Shown in pieces: positions 1-10,629 of a stretch of 64,000 nt of DNA. This stretch comes from Galeruca laticollis. Lineage: Eukaryota > Arthropoda > Insecta > Coleoptera > Chrysomelidae. The notes under the pieces were generated by a model. The model was not told where the DNA came from and did not search any database. It saw nothing but the letters and a program-made list of their open reading frames with translations. Where the stretch lies: assembly GCA_963921935.1 (NCBI GenBank), contig OY998177.1:13305280-13369279 (forward strand). The letters run 5' to 3'. Position numbers and translations under genes: made by a program. Position 1 is the stretch's first letter. Each line of letters begins with the position of its first letter.

Positions 1-1103
1 CAACTTTCAAAAATATATGACATACTCATAAAATAAAATATGTTCTTCAAATAAACAGAGTAAGCATGAAATATCACGTTGCTAAAGTATGTCCAATAAA
101 CGAGTAGAAACACAACTCAAACTGAATATTTTAAAGCGTTAGTTGCAATAGAATGAATTAGAAGGCTTGATGATGATTGTTCATGGACATTAATTTGTAA
201 ACACAATACAAATTTTATTATCTAGAATCCGTTATACCAAAAATTCTCTACATAACTCAACCTATCCATATAAAGCTGTTGGAATTTATGTTATGCGTCG
301 ATCAACGAAATCGCATTTTTTGATAATGACAAATAATTAATTAAAGGAACTAAAGTTAGATATGTATTTATGATAAGTTCTTATCTGCCGTTAAAATATA
401 TTTCTCACACAATGTTATATTTAACAGTGATAAAATATATAACTCGGAGCTTTTTTTGTTGTAGCACCTATTAGTGAAATTGCCTCATGATTGATTAACA
501 TGAAGCTGAGGTTTGCTGACACTTTATCAATGTGGAAAATATTTTCAAATTTAAAAAAAATCCGTTTCTTTCTTTCTTTCTCATTTTTTGATGACTTTCT
601 TGTGAGGTCTTGTATTACTTTTTTAATATAACTACAAAAACAGCCGATCAAAACGTGAGTAATTTTGTAACTTGTTTATGAATTAGCATGAACTGAGAAT
701 CGTTTAAAAAAAATGTACCTTTTTAACACTGCGTGCGTTTAATAGAGGCAATATGTCTGGTTGAAATTATAAGTTCGATTATTTTTACCCATTTGGATCC
801 AAATTGCTTCCTCAGGTTTTCTATCTATGTGCGTCGACAAATTGGACATGATGGTTACAGATTTGTTATCAGATGTTGTTCGTCTTTCATTGTAGTAACA
901 ATTTGTGAACCATTATTTATCATTTTTCAAAAACTGTTTCCAAACTTTTCATCGTATTACTTTGGTATCAAATCTTGACAAAATCTAAATATTTTCGAAT
1001 TTTAAGATTCGGAATTTACATTATTCATTTTCTTACTTTCAAAAATTCTTTCGAGCAGAAAACATAGAATACTGAAATTACAGAGGCATCATTACACTGA
1101 CCA
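1..1103. other. A+T-rich sequence, no gene recognised
   Basis: Short open frames occur at 421-651 and 733-978 but they have no recognisable domain, no start context and no splice support. I see no terminal repeats or tandem structure here. Confidence 0.5.
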
Positions 1104-1397
1104 CTAGAGGAAACGCAGTTTGGATTCAAACCAAATGGTGCAGCCTAAGTTGTGAGTCTGATGACCAACTCTCATACAGCGCTTTGGTGGCCTTCCCTGA
1201 GGCCTACTGGTATTCGGTCTCTCTTCCTTTGCGACTTTTACAAGTCGATCATCGTCCATCCTATTGACATGATCTCTCCATGCTCTTCTAGTTCTGGCAC
1301 ATCTTCCTATATCTAGAACATTACATGTCATTCTGATATCATTGCTGCTTGTTGTGTCTCTAAGAGCTTTGCCTGGGAATGAACGTAATGCTTTCAT
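1104..1397 (-). pseudogene. C-terminal scrap of a non-LTR endonuclease/reverse transcriptase
   Basis: The minus-strand frame contains the block RRAWRDHVNRMDDDRLVK followed by GRPPKR. A basic RxWxxHVxRMxxxRL ... GRPxKRW tail is characteristic of the extreme C terminus of RTE-like and related insect non-LTR ORF2 proteins. Only about 60 residues match and no RT motif is nearby, so this is a 5'-truncated relic. Family assignment is from the motif alone. Confidence 0.5.
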
Positions 1398-2077
1398 CTA
1401 GATCGTTCTTAAAAGATGTTTATAAATATGGACAAAATTAACGCAACATTTAAAATTGATGAAATGAAATGCTTTTTTTGGCACATTGTAGGAAATTCAT
1501 TGATTCATGATCGCAAGCATTTTGAATTTTTGTAATAATAAAATTGACAACTTAGAATACCGGGTAGAATGAAACCATATTTATGTACTGTACATTCTAA
1601 ACACCTTGTGGCGTAAACTTAAGGCTACAAATTTATTCTTTGATTATGATTATAAAGAATAATTAATTCTCGAAATTTTGTTTTATGACGCATTCCAATA
1701 TATTTCTTTTTACAAAAGATACAAATTTTCTAAGAAATCTCTACAATTTTTGTAATTCAAATTTAACTTACATTCTATTGTTTACAAAATAAATCGTAGG
1801 GTAGCGACACCAGTTGTAGCCAGTTTAAGAAGATATTGTACTAAAATGTTTTACTTTTCGTCTCTAATATTTGTTTAGTTCACGCATTTTGTACTACTCA
1901 ACTGCTATTGTATTTCAAAATACGTTACATGTAAGTAAGAACGATATAGCAATCGCTGTGTGGTGGTAAAATCAAATTTTTTTTGCCACTTTTAGTCACT
2001 TCGAAAGAAAAAATATAAAAATGCAAAAAAGAACATAAGTAAACATTTATTAATAAGAATTTTGATAATCTAACTAG
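1398..2077. other. A+T-rich spacer, no feature seen
   Basis: No open frame above background, no inverted or direct repeat that I could find, and no homology to the other repeats of the window. Confidence 0.5.
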
Positions 2078-2643
2078 CTACATAAATTTCGGAATTTCTG
2101 CAACGTAATATATACCTCTTGTGTTGATCACAGAAGGAGGGGAAATTTCTTCAATTAAATCATCATAGGAATACCATAAGGGGTCAGATTTTTTCACTGG
2201 CCATTTTCAGTTCTTTCCACTTCTATGCATAGCTGAACAAAATACAAGGTCTTTTCCTAATTTCAGGATTTTACTTGGATAAAACTGATTATCGTACTTC
2301 AAAATTACAAAGGAATTGGCAGAAAACTTTGGTTCTATTTTTTTCTCGTTTGGTTTGACGCAGATTTTGCTTCTTTTTTCTCTTTTGCTATACTTTTATT
2401 TGCTTTTTCATTTTCGTGCTTAGCTTTCCTTTGTGCTTTCTCTTCTTCTGATATATTCTTCTTTTTTCGCGCTAACAAGTTGGAGCCCCTTATTCGAAGT
2501 TAAATTGGAAGGCAAATGTTCGTTCTTTCTCTTGTATTTTTTATTAGCTGGAGTTAAGCCCGGCCAAATAAAAACACTTTTCAAATATTTCTGCGGCTGA
2601 GCGTTTTGCGGGATTAATAATAGGTTGAGCCAGTTTCATGATA
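2078..2643 (-). pseudogene. pogo/Tigger (CENP-B DDE_1) transposase, C-terminal part
   Basis: Read on the minus strand, a lysine/glutamate-rich helix (about AQRKAKHENEKANK) is followed by a compact C-terminal domain with FVILKYDNQFYPSKI and later KWPVKKSDPLWYSYDD, ending near YYVAEIPKFM and a stop at 2078-2080. This charged-coil plus KWP..DxLWY module is the usual tail of arthropod Tigger-like transposases. It stops at the Gypsy A target site (2644-2647), and the middle of the same gene continues at 12576-13800. Frameshifts and stops show it is dead. Confidence 0.6.
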
Positions 2644-2647
2644 ATAT

Positions 2648-2899
2648 TGTAATGTTTTTCTTATTTATTTAAAGTTTTTATTTCGACGGGTGCGATAAAT
2701 TTATACACACGGTAGGTTTACTAACTTAATTTATGTATTCTCTATACTATTCACTAATTCATATTATATACACAGTATATTAACTTACATTAATTTATAT
2801 AAACACTCCACTACTTAGACTATTTACTTGTTCGATGTTTATATCACGAGATCACTTTATAAACTAAATTTCTCCCGCTGGTTGGTCCTTTATATATTA
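2648..2899 (-). repeat. truncated 3' LTR of Gypsy copy A
   Basis: It matches the first ~250 bases of the right LTR at 12092, from the TGTAATG start through the CGGTAGGTTTAC block to TTTATATATTA. Homology ends abruptly at 2899, where the Penelope-like element begins. Confidence 0.85.
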
Positions 2900-2934
2900 A
2901 CGAAGAAACATTACATTTGTATCACGTGTAAAAT

Positions 2935-3010
2935 TTAATTTATTTTTGCATAGCGCGCTTTCAGCTCTTTAGACATAGAGCCATCATCAGTGCTTAATCT
3001 AAAATACATA
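2935..3010 (-). ncRNA. candidate hammerhead ribozyme in the Penelope terminal region
   Basis: On the minus strand the core CTGATGA (2990-2984) is followed by a stem II with GCTCT pairing to AGAGC, then GAAA (2962-2959), a short palindromic stem III AGCGCGCT (2959-2952), and the cleavage-site TA. Flanking GCA/TGC and TTTA/TAAA can form stem I with an internal loop. Minimal type I hammerheads with a very short stem III are known from the terminal repeats of Penelope-like elements. One unpaired U before stem II is a deviation, and activity is inferred only. Confidence 0.65.
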
Positions 3011-3905
3011 CTCAAATCACAACCAATAGTGTTAAATTACAAAGTTAAATTCATGTTGAGAAAGTTAACAATACTAATACATGAATTTAATTTAAAGATG
3101 ATACAAAAAGGTTTTTAATATTAGAAATTTAATAATAAAAATGATTTTAATTACATTGAAGTTACCATTATTTAAATTTAGTAAGTGAAAGGTTGACTAA
3201 GTTCTTATAAATGAAAGATTTTTTACTTTAAAGATAAAAAGGTTGATAAAAAATACGTACTGTCAGATTATATATAACAAAATTTCCTGACTTCATCGGC
3301 TCCATTAATATTGAAACAGGTTAATAATATTTTTCTATTTTATATTTACATTACACCAACTTGGACATCACATTTAAAATCGAATTTTACTTCCAAAGAA
3401 TCATTTTATTTTCTTAAACGCCCGCCATGCTGGAACCTCTACAGGTGGCTGTGTCGGTTTAACTGACGAATACAAGAACTTCAACTGTCAATTGGGTTTG
3501 TTCGATTGTTTGTGAATGCTCTGTTCGATTTGAGAGATCAAATGCAAAAATGATTATTTATTTAACTTCAGAAAAGTAGTTGTAAACAACAATTAAATCA
3601 GTTAGGTGTAATATTTTAATTTAATTTAATAATTGTAATGAATGATTAGCAATTTAATCAAGATATTTAAAATTATTTAGAAGGTTAGGTTGAGAAAAAA
3701 AAAACAAATTAGAATTTTCTCATGTTGGAAGGGTGAGATCTAATGATGTATTCACACTATATTTTAAGGCAACACAAAAAACATGCTCATGATTTAATAT
3801 CATGGTCCTGAAGCAAGTTCTAATGTATTGTCTCTAAACTAACCTATTTTAGCAAGCGTTATTGGTCTAGTGACCAGCAGGTTAGGACATTATCATTATT
3901 GAGGG

Positions 3906-6326
3906 TTACATGAGTTGACGATGTAAGGGTATATAGTTCCTATTTAGGCTCTCTTGTTTGTTTAGACATTTAACATTAATTTTAAGCTCGTTACTGATTT
4001 CAAGGTCTTCATAAAAATCTAGTAAAGTAAAGTTTTTAGAGTTGATGTTAACTAAAATCTTTGAATTTTCTGTGGGGCTAAAATTATGATTATTATATTT
4101 TAAGTGATGACCGAATGATGACTTGTTGGGTTTACTAATATGCTCATTTATACGGACTCCCAAAGGTCTGCATGTCCTTCCAATGTAGCTTGCCACACAA
4201 TCCGAGCATTGTAACCTGTATACTCCACTTCTTTGTAAATGGTTAATTTTATCTTTAGAATTGATCAAAAAGGAACCCAATTTATTGGAAGTTCTATAAG
4301 ATACTTTAATTGATTTATCAATATCTAGAAAACTTTGTGAAAATATTTTTGTGATATTAGAGTTAATGAAAGGTAATGAAATATAAATTTGATTAGGGAT
4401 ATTTATTTCGGGGTAAGCTAATTTATGTAATTTCTTAGAATTTACTTTTTGAACAAGGGTGTCGACTATTGTGGGGTCGTAACCATTATTGTAGGCTATT
4501 TGTCTAATAATATTAAGTTCCTTCCTGTATTCAACTTTTTCCAATGGTATGTTGAAGAGTCTATGAATATAACAATAAAACGAGGCCATTTTGTGTTGGT
4601 TGGGGTGATTGGAAGACATGTGGATGGCATGGTCTGTCTGAGTGGGTTTTCTAAAAATACCAAACTTAAATTTTGAGCCATCTCTATGTATGTTAAGGTC
4701 TAAAAAGTTGATGTGAGCTTCTTCTTCTATTTCTAAAGTGAATTTTATGTTTTGGTGTATTTCATTGATGGAAGATAATATGTTAGAAGCAGTGGTATTG
4801 TTGCCTCTTATCACACAGAATATGTCATCCACATATCTAACATACAATAAGATTTCAATATGTTGTGGAATAATTAAGTTACTTTCAATGTGATCCATGA
4901 AAATGTCAGCTATTAGAGGAGAAAGGCCACATCCCATGGCTAGGCCATCTGATTGTTCATAAAATTTATCGTTGAATACAAAAAAGTTTTGTGAGAGGCA
5001 AAGTTCAATTAATTTAAACATATGTTCGCTTGTGTTATCTGAAATTTTCGATTTTCTAAGAATGTTTTTAACTAAAGGGAAGGTTTCAAATTTGGGAACT
5101 GATGTATACAGGTCACTAACGTCAAATGAAACCATAATGGCGTCAGGTGGTATAAAGAAGTCTTTTATTTTGTTAACTAAATCAAAGCTGTTACTTACTG
5201 TGTTCACTGGTTTAAAGTTGGTTAATTCTCGAAAAAGTGTGCTAATGAAACTTGTTAATTTTGATACTGGTGTGTTAATGAAACTTACGACAGGCCTTAT
5301 CGGAATATTAGTCTTGTGAAGCTTTGGGAGACCATATAAACGAGGCATCATGGGGTTGCTTGATATGAGCCTTCCTGTTGCATTGTGTTCATCTAGAAAA
5401 GACTTGTGTGTGTTTAGTGTATCTTTAAACTTTTTTATAAATCTGTTCAAAGGATTGGAGTTAATACTTTTAAAATTGTTTTTGTTCAAAAAACCCTCTA
5501 CCTTAGATATGTAACTTTCTTGATTAATAATAATTAGTGCATTTCCTTTGTCTGCTTTAGTGATTATCAGTTTATTTTGTTTGATTTTGTCTTGAATGTT
5601 TTTAAGAATCTTATTTTGATGTTTATAATAGCTATTGTTTGGTTTTTTTTTATTAGATAGTAAAGATTTTTTAACCGACAACAAGTTGTGAAGAGTTGTT
5701 TTTCTAAATTCGCTTTTATTAAAAATTTGAGGGAGATATTCTATAATTGAGTCTAATTCTATTGAAAAGTGCAATAGGTCCCTCTCAGAAATTTGTCGAT
5801 GAAACGCATGCTTAAGTCCCAGTCTCAGTAACGCCAACTCTTCCTCATCAAAACTAACATTTGAAAGATTTTTAACTCTTTCGAAAAACTTGTGATTAGA
5901 ATATTTTTTGTCAATTTGATTTAGTCTATTAGTTTCTGCATGTTTTTTTGAGTTTATTAATCTTTTTAGTTTGTTTTTGACAATGTTGAATTTTATACTT
6001 TTTTTAAAATTTACTGAATTTTGCATTGAATTATAGAAGTCTTGATTTAATAAAAAATTTTGATTGTTTAGTTGCATTTGATCAAAAGTGACTTTTAATT
6101 GACAGTTGAGATCGTCCAATTTAGCGTAATGTTTACAAATATTTCTCTTAATGATGTTAAGCTCTAAGGTATTTTTCGATGCTAAGTCAACGTTGTTGGA
6201 GATTTTAATTTTAGCAAAGTTAGGTACAACCTGTTCATCTATGCATCTGTTGAGGAACCAAATGTCGATCTTCGTAAGGGCTCTGCTAATGGAAATTTTC
6301 TTATATTTGTCAGCCAAGTCTACCAT
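3906..6326 (-). CDS. Penelope-like reverse transcriptase with GIY-YIG endonuclease
   Basis: This is an uninterrupted 806-residue protein that would copy element RNA into DNA primed at a nick made by its own nuclease. Residues about 250-560 hold the Penelope-type RT: KADKGNALII, RLYGLPKLHK, FDVSDLYTSV, GLAMGCGLSP and the catalytic YVDD near residue 500, then FLDLNIHRD. Residues about 703-740 hold the endonuclease, with a CxxC pair and YIGRT plus a downstream arginine and glutamate, as in GIY-YIG folds of this class. The ATG at 6326 is the first in frame. There is no frameshift or stop, so the copy is young or under selection, although its 5' non-coding region appears lost. Confidence 0.9.
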   Translation of the reverse strand: MVDLADKYKKISISRALTKIDIWFLNRCIDEQVVPNFAKIKISNNVDLASKNTLELNIIKRNICKHYAKLDDLNCQLKVTFDQMQLNNQNFLLNQDFYNSMQNSVNFKKSIKFNIVKNKLKRLINSKKHAETNRLNQIDKKYSNHKFFERVKNLSNVSFDEEELALLRLGLKHAFHRQISERDLLHFSIELDSIIEYLPQIFNKSEFRKTTLHNLLSVKKSLLSNKKKPNNSYYKHQNKILKNIQDKIKQNKLIITKADKGNALIIINQESYISKVEGFLNKNNFKSINSNPLNRFIKKFKDTLNTHKSFLDEHNATGRLISSNPMMPRLYGLPKLHKTNIPIRPVVSFINTPVSKLTSFISTLFRELTNFKPVNTVSNSFDLVNKIKDFFIPPDAIMVSFDVSDLYTSVPKFETFPLVKNILRKSKISDNTSEHMFKLIELCLSQNFFVFNDKFYEQSDGLAMGCGLSPLIADIFMDHIESNLIIPQHIEILLYVRYVDDIFCVIRGNNTTASNILSSINEIHQNIKFTLEIEEEAHINFLDLNIHRDGSKFKFGIFRKPTQTDHAIHMSSNHPNQHKMASFYCYIHRLFNIPLEKVEYRKELNIIRQIAYNNGYDPTIVDTLVQKVNSKKLHKLAYPEINIPNQIYISLPFINSNITKIFSQSFLDIDKSIKVSYRTSNKLGSFLINSKDKINHLQRSGVYRLQCSDCVASYIGRTCRPLGVRINEHISKPNKSSFGHHLKYNNHNFSPTENSKILVNINSKNFTLLDFYEDLEISNELKINVKCLNKQESLNRNYIPLHRQLM

Positions 6327-6407
6327 ACTGTAGTCAGTGGAATGGCGCTAGTCGGTTTTGGTGAAATACTTTTGGTTTTTCGTTGGGGATCTTGCTTATG
6401 CGATAGA

Positions 6408-6580
6408 CAGTGTGTACATAAAGTAGAGTAACTTGCTAATATTTCGATTTCCGTTAGGTACACAACAAAAATGTTGAATAAAAGTTTTTTCAAATAATCC
6501 AGACCATCTGCATAAGTCGATTAGAAGTATATAGGGTGCACCGTTGCTCCAACATAACTTATTAACATATTTTTATACAT
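6408..6580 (+). repeat. left TIR of the DD41D element
   Basis: It is the inverted match of 9105-9276, with long stretches identical (for example the CCAGACCATCTGCATAAGTCG block) and scattered mismatches. Confidence 0.8.
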
Positions 6581-6831
6581 AGTACACAATGTATATATTT
6601 TCAGTTTTTCATAATATATTAAATTACAAATACAACCGTCAAACCCGCATAATTCTACCTTCAATAATTCCAAAGTTACATTGGTTTGCATCTAAAATTA
6701 TAAAAAAAAATGTTTATGTCAAAAAAGTAGTACGTTTTTCTGTCATGAATTGTTTTTGAACGTCATGAATTATTTCTCATTGTTATTAGTGAAAGATGTT
6801 TATTGTAATTAGTTGCTTTTAAAATTTAAGT

Positions 6832-8963
6832 ATGTTTACCGAACAGGAAAGAATAAAGATTCTTATGATGGGAGGTTACGGTGATCGTAAAAGAACTTAC
6901 GATGAGGTAGCTCACTTATTTAATGATGCTTATACAAATCGCAACCAAATTACCAAAACTGCAGTTTGGAGAATTGTGAAACTTTTTGAAGAAGTGGGTT
7001 CAACTAAAAATCGACCTAAAACTGGCCGACCAAAGACCGTAACTAATGATGAAAAATCCTTGGACGTTGTGCAAAGCTTTGTAAAAAATCCTTTCACATC
7101 CATTCGGAAAACTGCATTAGAACATGATGTTAGTGTGGGATCCGTCTGTACCATTATTAAGAAGAAGAATTTTCATCCTTATAAAGTAACTCTATTACAA
7201 GAATTATCGGAAGATGATTATGACCGCAGAATAGAATTTTGTGAAACTATAGTCCGTCTAGAAAGTATCCGGAAAACAGAAAGCACAATTCTAATTTCTC
7301 GGTATATATTTTCAATACTTTAATTAATACAATTATAACAATTAATTAATCTCATTTACTTATACAACCTCCATTTAACTCTAAACACTTAATTAATCGT
7401 TCAAACCCGGAACTACGTCAATGCTATAATGTTCGGTGATGATGGTCCAGGCCTGTAAAACTGACCGATTCAATTTTGTGGCGCTGCTCGTTCCATTTCG
7501 ATCTTCATTAGTCCCCATACGTTTTCAATGTGACTAAGATCTGGTTAAGCTGCTGGCCAAGGAATTGTTGTCATTATCCTGCTGTAACCGCCAGCCCTTT
7601 GGATATAATTTCACAATATTTTTCACTATTAACGGTACCATCAACTATACAGAAATGTGTAGCAACACGCACAGATATTGCCCCCCACTTTCGTTGGATA
7701 CAAGAACATTACCAAAGTTATCTTCTCGAAAACATTAACAACAATCTATTCCTCGTTGCCTTTGTAAATGTGTCATTGAAAGGACTTTCTTTGGTTGCCT
7801 TGATATGTAGCCTTGTCTTTTCAGTGACGTTTATTCTTCGTTCATTTTTAAATCTATTAGCCAATTTTCGAAACCCTAGGCGCGGATTTTGTCGTCCTAA
7901 GTCCACTAAAGCGTTTAAATTGTTTCCGATAATCTTAGCGGTCTTCCCGAAACTGGTATGCCTCATATTATCACTCCCATTTTTTATCGTCTTTATTGTC
8001 TCATATACTGTACTTTTTCCGAGATCCGTCGATTACACTAATTCTTTAACGTTTTGAATACCTTTTCAATACAAATATTCCACCAATTTTCTTTTTTCTA
8101 GTTGTGACATTATTACACAAAACTTAAGCATGCTTGCAATCAATAATACGTGACAGATGGTATTGTTATGTAATTTTAGCCATGGCCTACTATCGGCACA
8201 ATCTCCTTAATGCATTACTTTCGTCTTAGGATGTTACAAAAAAGAAATACGTTAAAATTAGGAGAAAGATTAAATTCCAGATACTTTCTAGACGAACTAT
8301 ATAATGCAAGAGGTAGATGAAGTCCCTCATTTTACAAGTAAGATAGTATTTTCCGATGAGGCCACGTTTATGTTAAATGGTACAATTGTAAATATTGGAG
8401 TGATGATAATCCTAGGTGGATGCGGGAACATAAAACACAAAGACATTCAAAAGTTAATGTTTGGGCAGGTATTATCGGCACCACTGTTATCGGACCATTC
8501 TTTGTAGAAGCCAATTTGAACGGACCAAAATATTTAGATTTATTAAGAAATCAAATAGTTCCTGCAGTGAGAAATGCAGTTGATAACAATTTTAATGACA
8601 CTTGATTTCAGCAGTATGGTGCATCACCACACTTTAGTATTGCTGTTCGAAATTACTTGAATGAAGTATTCCAAGATAGATGGCTTGGAAGAAGGGGCAC
8701 AATTGAGTGGCCAGCCAGATCTCTCGATTTATCGCCTTTAGACTATTTCTTTGGGGGGATATCTGAAAAACATTGTGTACAAAACAAAACCTGATAATCT
8801 GGATGGACTGAGGAATAGAATACTGTTAACAGCCCATCAAATAACAAATCAGCAATTGCGTAATACCATAACAGCTTTTTATAATCGACTTGGATCCTGT
8901 CAAATAGAAGAAGGAAGACAATTTGAACATCTCATTAAATCAGATTGTATTTGTTCTTGTTAA
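6832..8963 (+). pseudogene. DD41D transposase, split and defective
   Basis: The N-terminal half (6832 to about 7260) has a helix-turn-helix region with GRPKTVTNDE and a second helical part ending RRIEFCETIVRL. After the nested Tc1 insertion the frame resumes near 8303 with FTSKIVFSDEATF (first Asp) and VNVWAGIIG, then QYGASPHF and LSPLDYFF. Spacing between the second and third catalytic positions is 41 residues, hence DD41D. The second catalytic Asp is replaced by Tyr, an in-frame TGA precedes it at about 8603, and frameshifts occur near 8300 and 8750. The protein would have cut and pasted the element at TA sites but cannot now. Confidence 0.8.
7261..8288 (-). mobile_element. decayed Tc1-like element nested in the DD41D transposase
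   Basis: TA dinucleotides at 7259-7260 and 8289-8290 flank short inverted ends GAAAGTATCCGG and its near complement (11 of 12 match). Removing the segment rejoins the host transposase frame to within one base. On the minus strand there are transposase pieces: about 7718-7966 (GFRKLANRFKNERRINV, a Tc1-type second HTH) and, towards 7500, a DLSHIENVWG block typical of the Tc1 third catalytic region. The middle is missing and stops are frequent. Confidence 0.7.
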
Positions 8964-9104
8964 TTATTTTGGTAATAAAAACGTTCCCGTAAATTATTCT
9001 TCTCAATAACTGTATAACAAATGAGGTTAGAATTATGCGGTCTTGACGGTTGTATTTGTAATTTGATAGATTATGAAAAACTGAAAATATATACATGCTG
9101 TATT

Positions 9105-9276
9105 ATTTAAAAAAAATATGTTAATAAGTTATTTTGGAGCAACGGTGCACTCTGTATACTTCTATTCGACTTATGCAGATGGTCTGGATTATTTGAAAAA
9201 ACGTTTATTCAAAATTTTTTTTATACCTAACGAAAATCGAAATATTAGCAAGTTACGTTACTTTATGTACACACTG
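9105..9276 (-). repeat. right TIR of the DD41D element
   Basis: Inverted copy of 6408-6580. It includes the GGAGCAACGGTGCAC block and ends TGTACACACTG before a TA. Confidence 0.8.
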
Positions 9277-9299
9277 TATAACATAATTGATCCGTTTCT

Positions 9300-10570
9300 T
9301 GATTAAGTATGGAGCTTCCCAGGATTTTTGTAATTTTGGAGAAAGTCCTTTTCTCCTCATCGGGTTGTGTAACCAGACTTTGTCCCCTTCTTTAAAACCG
9401 CCTACTGTGGCCTGCGTTTCGTACTAACTTTTCATTCTGTCGCTGGCAACTTGAAGATTTGTTCGAACTAATTCATGAATATCGTCCAGCCTTCTTCTCA
9501 ATTGGATGACGTAGTCTTCTCCTGCTGGATCTTCTCCAGGCCGACAGCCAAGTTCCAGGTCACAAGGAAGCCTCATTTCACGTCCAAAGAGGATTTTTGC
9601 AGGTGTTTCACCCGTGGACTCATTGACGGCAGATCGATAAGCCAATGCGAATAGGGAAAGATACTGGTCCCAATCTCTCTGATGCCTGGAAACTACTTTG
9701 GACAGGTATTTTCCAATAGTCTCGTTCATTGTCTCGACCATTCCATCTAACTGTGGATGTAATGATGTCTCTTGGTCTTCTTCATTCGCAGCTTGTCGCA
9801 AATCTCTTGGAATAGATGGCTTTCGAGTTTTCTTCCCTGGTCACTGTGGACTTCCAAGGGCACTTCACATCGGCTGATAAATTCTTTCACCAGTACATCC
9901 GCGACAGTTGTGGCCTCTTGATTCGGGATCGCGTAAATTTCCACCCACTTTGTGAAATGATCCATTATAACCAGGATGTATTTACCACCATTTTCTGTCG
10001 TCGGAAATGGTCCAGTGATGTCTAAATCAATCCTTTCGAAAGGGCTTCCAACATTATACTGTTTCATAGGTGCCTTTCTCTTGCGATGTGGCCCATTATT
10101 CGTAGAACAAGTCGTATATTTCTTACACCACTCCTTCACATCATCGGAGCTGTTCATCCAATAAAACCGTTCATCGACACGCTGACGGGTTTACTTCACT
10201 TCCAGATGACCTCCCGATGGACTGTCGTGTAACTTCCTCATTACCTCTGCTACTCTCGTTCTCGGGATAACTATCGGTCTTCTCTTCTCGGAACCTTCAT
10301 CGTTCTCAAGGATTCTTTTCAATAGGCCTTCGCCCAGGATAAGGGAGTCCCACTGAGGCCAATATGCCTTGAGTGTCGGTGAAAATCTTGACACTTCTTG
10401 CCATGTAAGTCGCCGATTTTCTTCCTTCCATTGTCGAATCTTCTTTAGGTGAGGATCATTCTCCTGCTCTTCTCTGATCCTGGTGGGTTACCATTCTTAG
10501 TTAACTACAGTAGTTCTTGAAACTGCATCTTTCCTAGATTCCGCCTTGTTGCAGTGGGAGCAGTCTGTTG
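9300..10570 (-). pseudogene. Gypsy copy A integrase and RNase H tail
   Basis: The minus-strand frames give the zinc-binding region (LHDSPSGGHLEVK, later CKKYTTC), the catalytic core (DITGPFPTTENG, VHSDQGR, MVETMNETIGKY) and part of the C-terminal linker before the DD41D insertion. Upstream pieces at 10500-10620 correspond to the end of RNase H (NADSLSRRP). Frames are split near 10160-10190 and 9790, so no integrase could be made. The same product is described in better condition at 20576-21990. Confidence 0.8.
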
Positions 10571-10629
10571 GATACGGCCGTCTGGACAGGGAGTCGGCAT
10601 TTCCGCGATTCACATCAGCTCGATGTTTG

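Larger units (their letters stand above)
2900..6339 (-). mobile_element. Penelope-like element
   Basis: The element contains a single 806-codon ORF (RT plus GIY-YIG) with about 1 kb of A+T-rich 3' non-coding sequence at 2900-3905, in which the end-proximal part carries a hammerhead-like motif. Left homology to the Gypsy LTR stops at 2899 and Gypsy internal homology resumes near 6340. Compared with copy C, roughly 900 bp of Gypsy sequence between these points is missing, so insertion was accompanied or followed by target deletion. The 5' end lies only ~13 bp upstream of the start codon, so the copy is probably 5'-truncated. No target duplication is visible. Confidence 0.8.
6408..9276 (+). mobile_element. 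long-TIR DD41D (rosa-like) Tc1/mariner transposon
   Basis: Terminal inverted repeats of about 170 bp begin CAGTGTGTACATAAAG at 6408 and end with the complement at 9276. The element interrupts the Gypsy A linker: copy C reads GCGATATATAAC where this copy has GCGATAGA, the element, then TATAAC. That fits a TA target with the left copy mutated to GA. The transposase gene on the plus strand is broken and contains a Tc1-like insertion. Confidence 0.85.

Noticed and set aside
421..978. Open frames at 421-651 (-) and 733-978 (+)
   Set aside because: Low-complexity or composition-driven frames with no domain, no start context and no splice support.
2300..2480. Lysine-rich plus/minus low-complexity region as a separate gene
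   Set aside because: It is the charged helix of the Tigger C terminus and has no independent start.
4449..5319. Plus-strand frames opposite the Penelope ORF
   Set aside because: Shadows of the 806-codon minus-strand gene.
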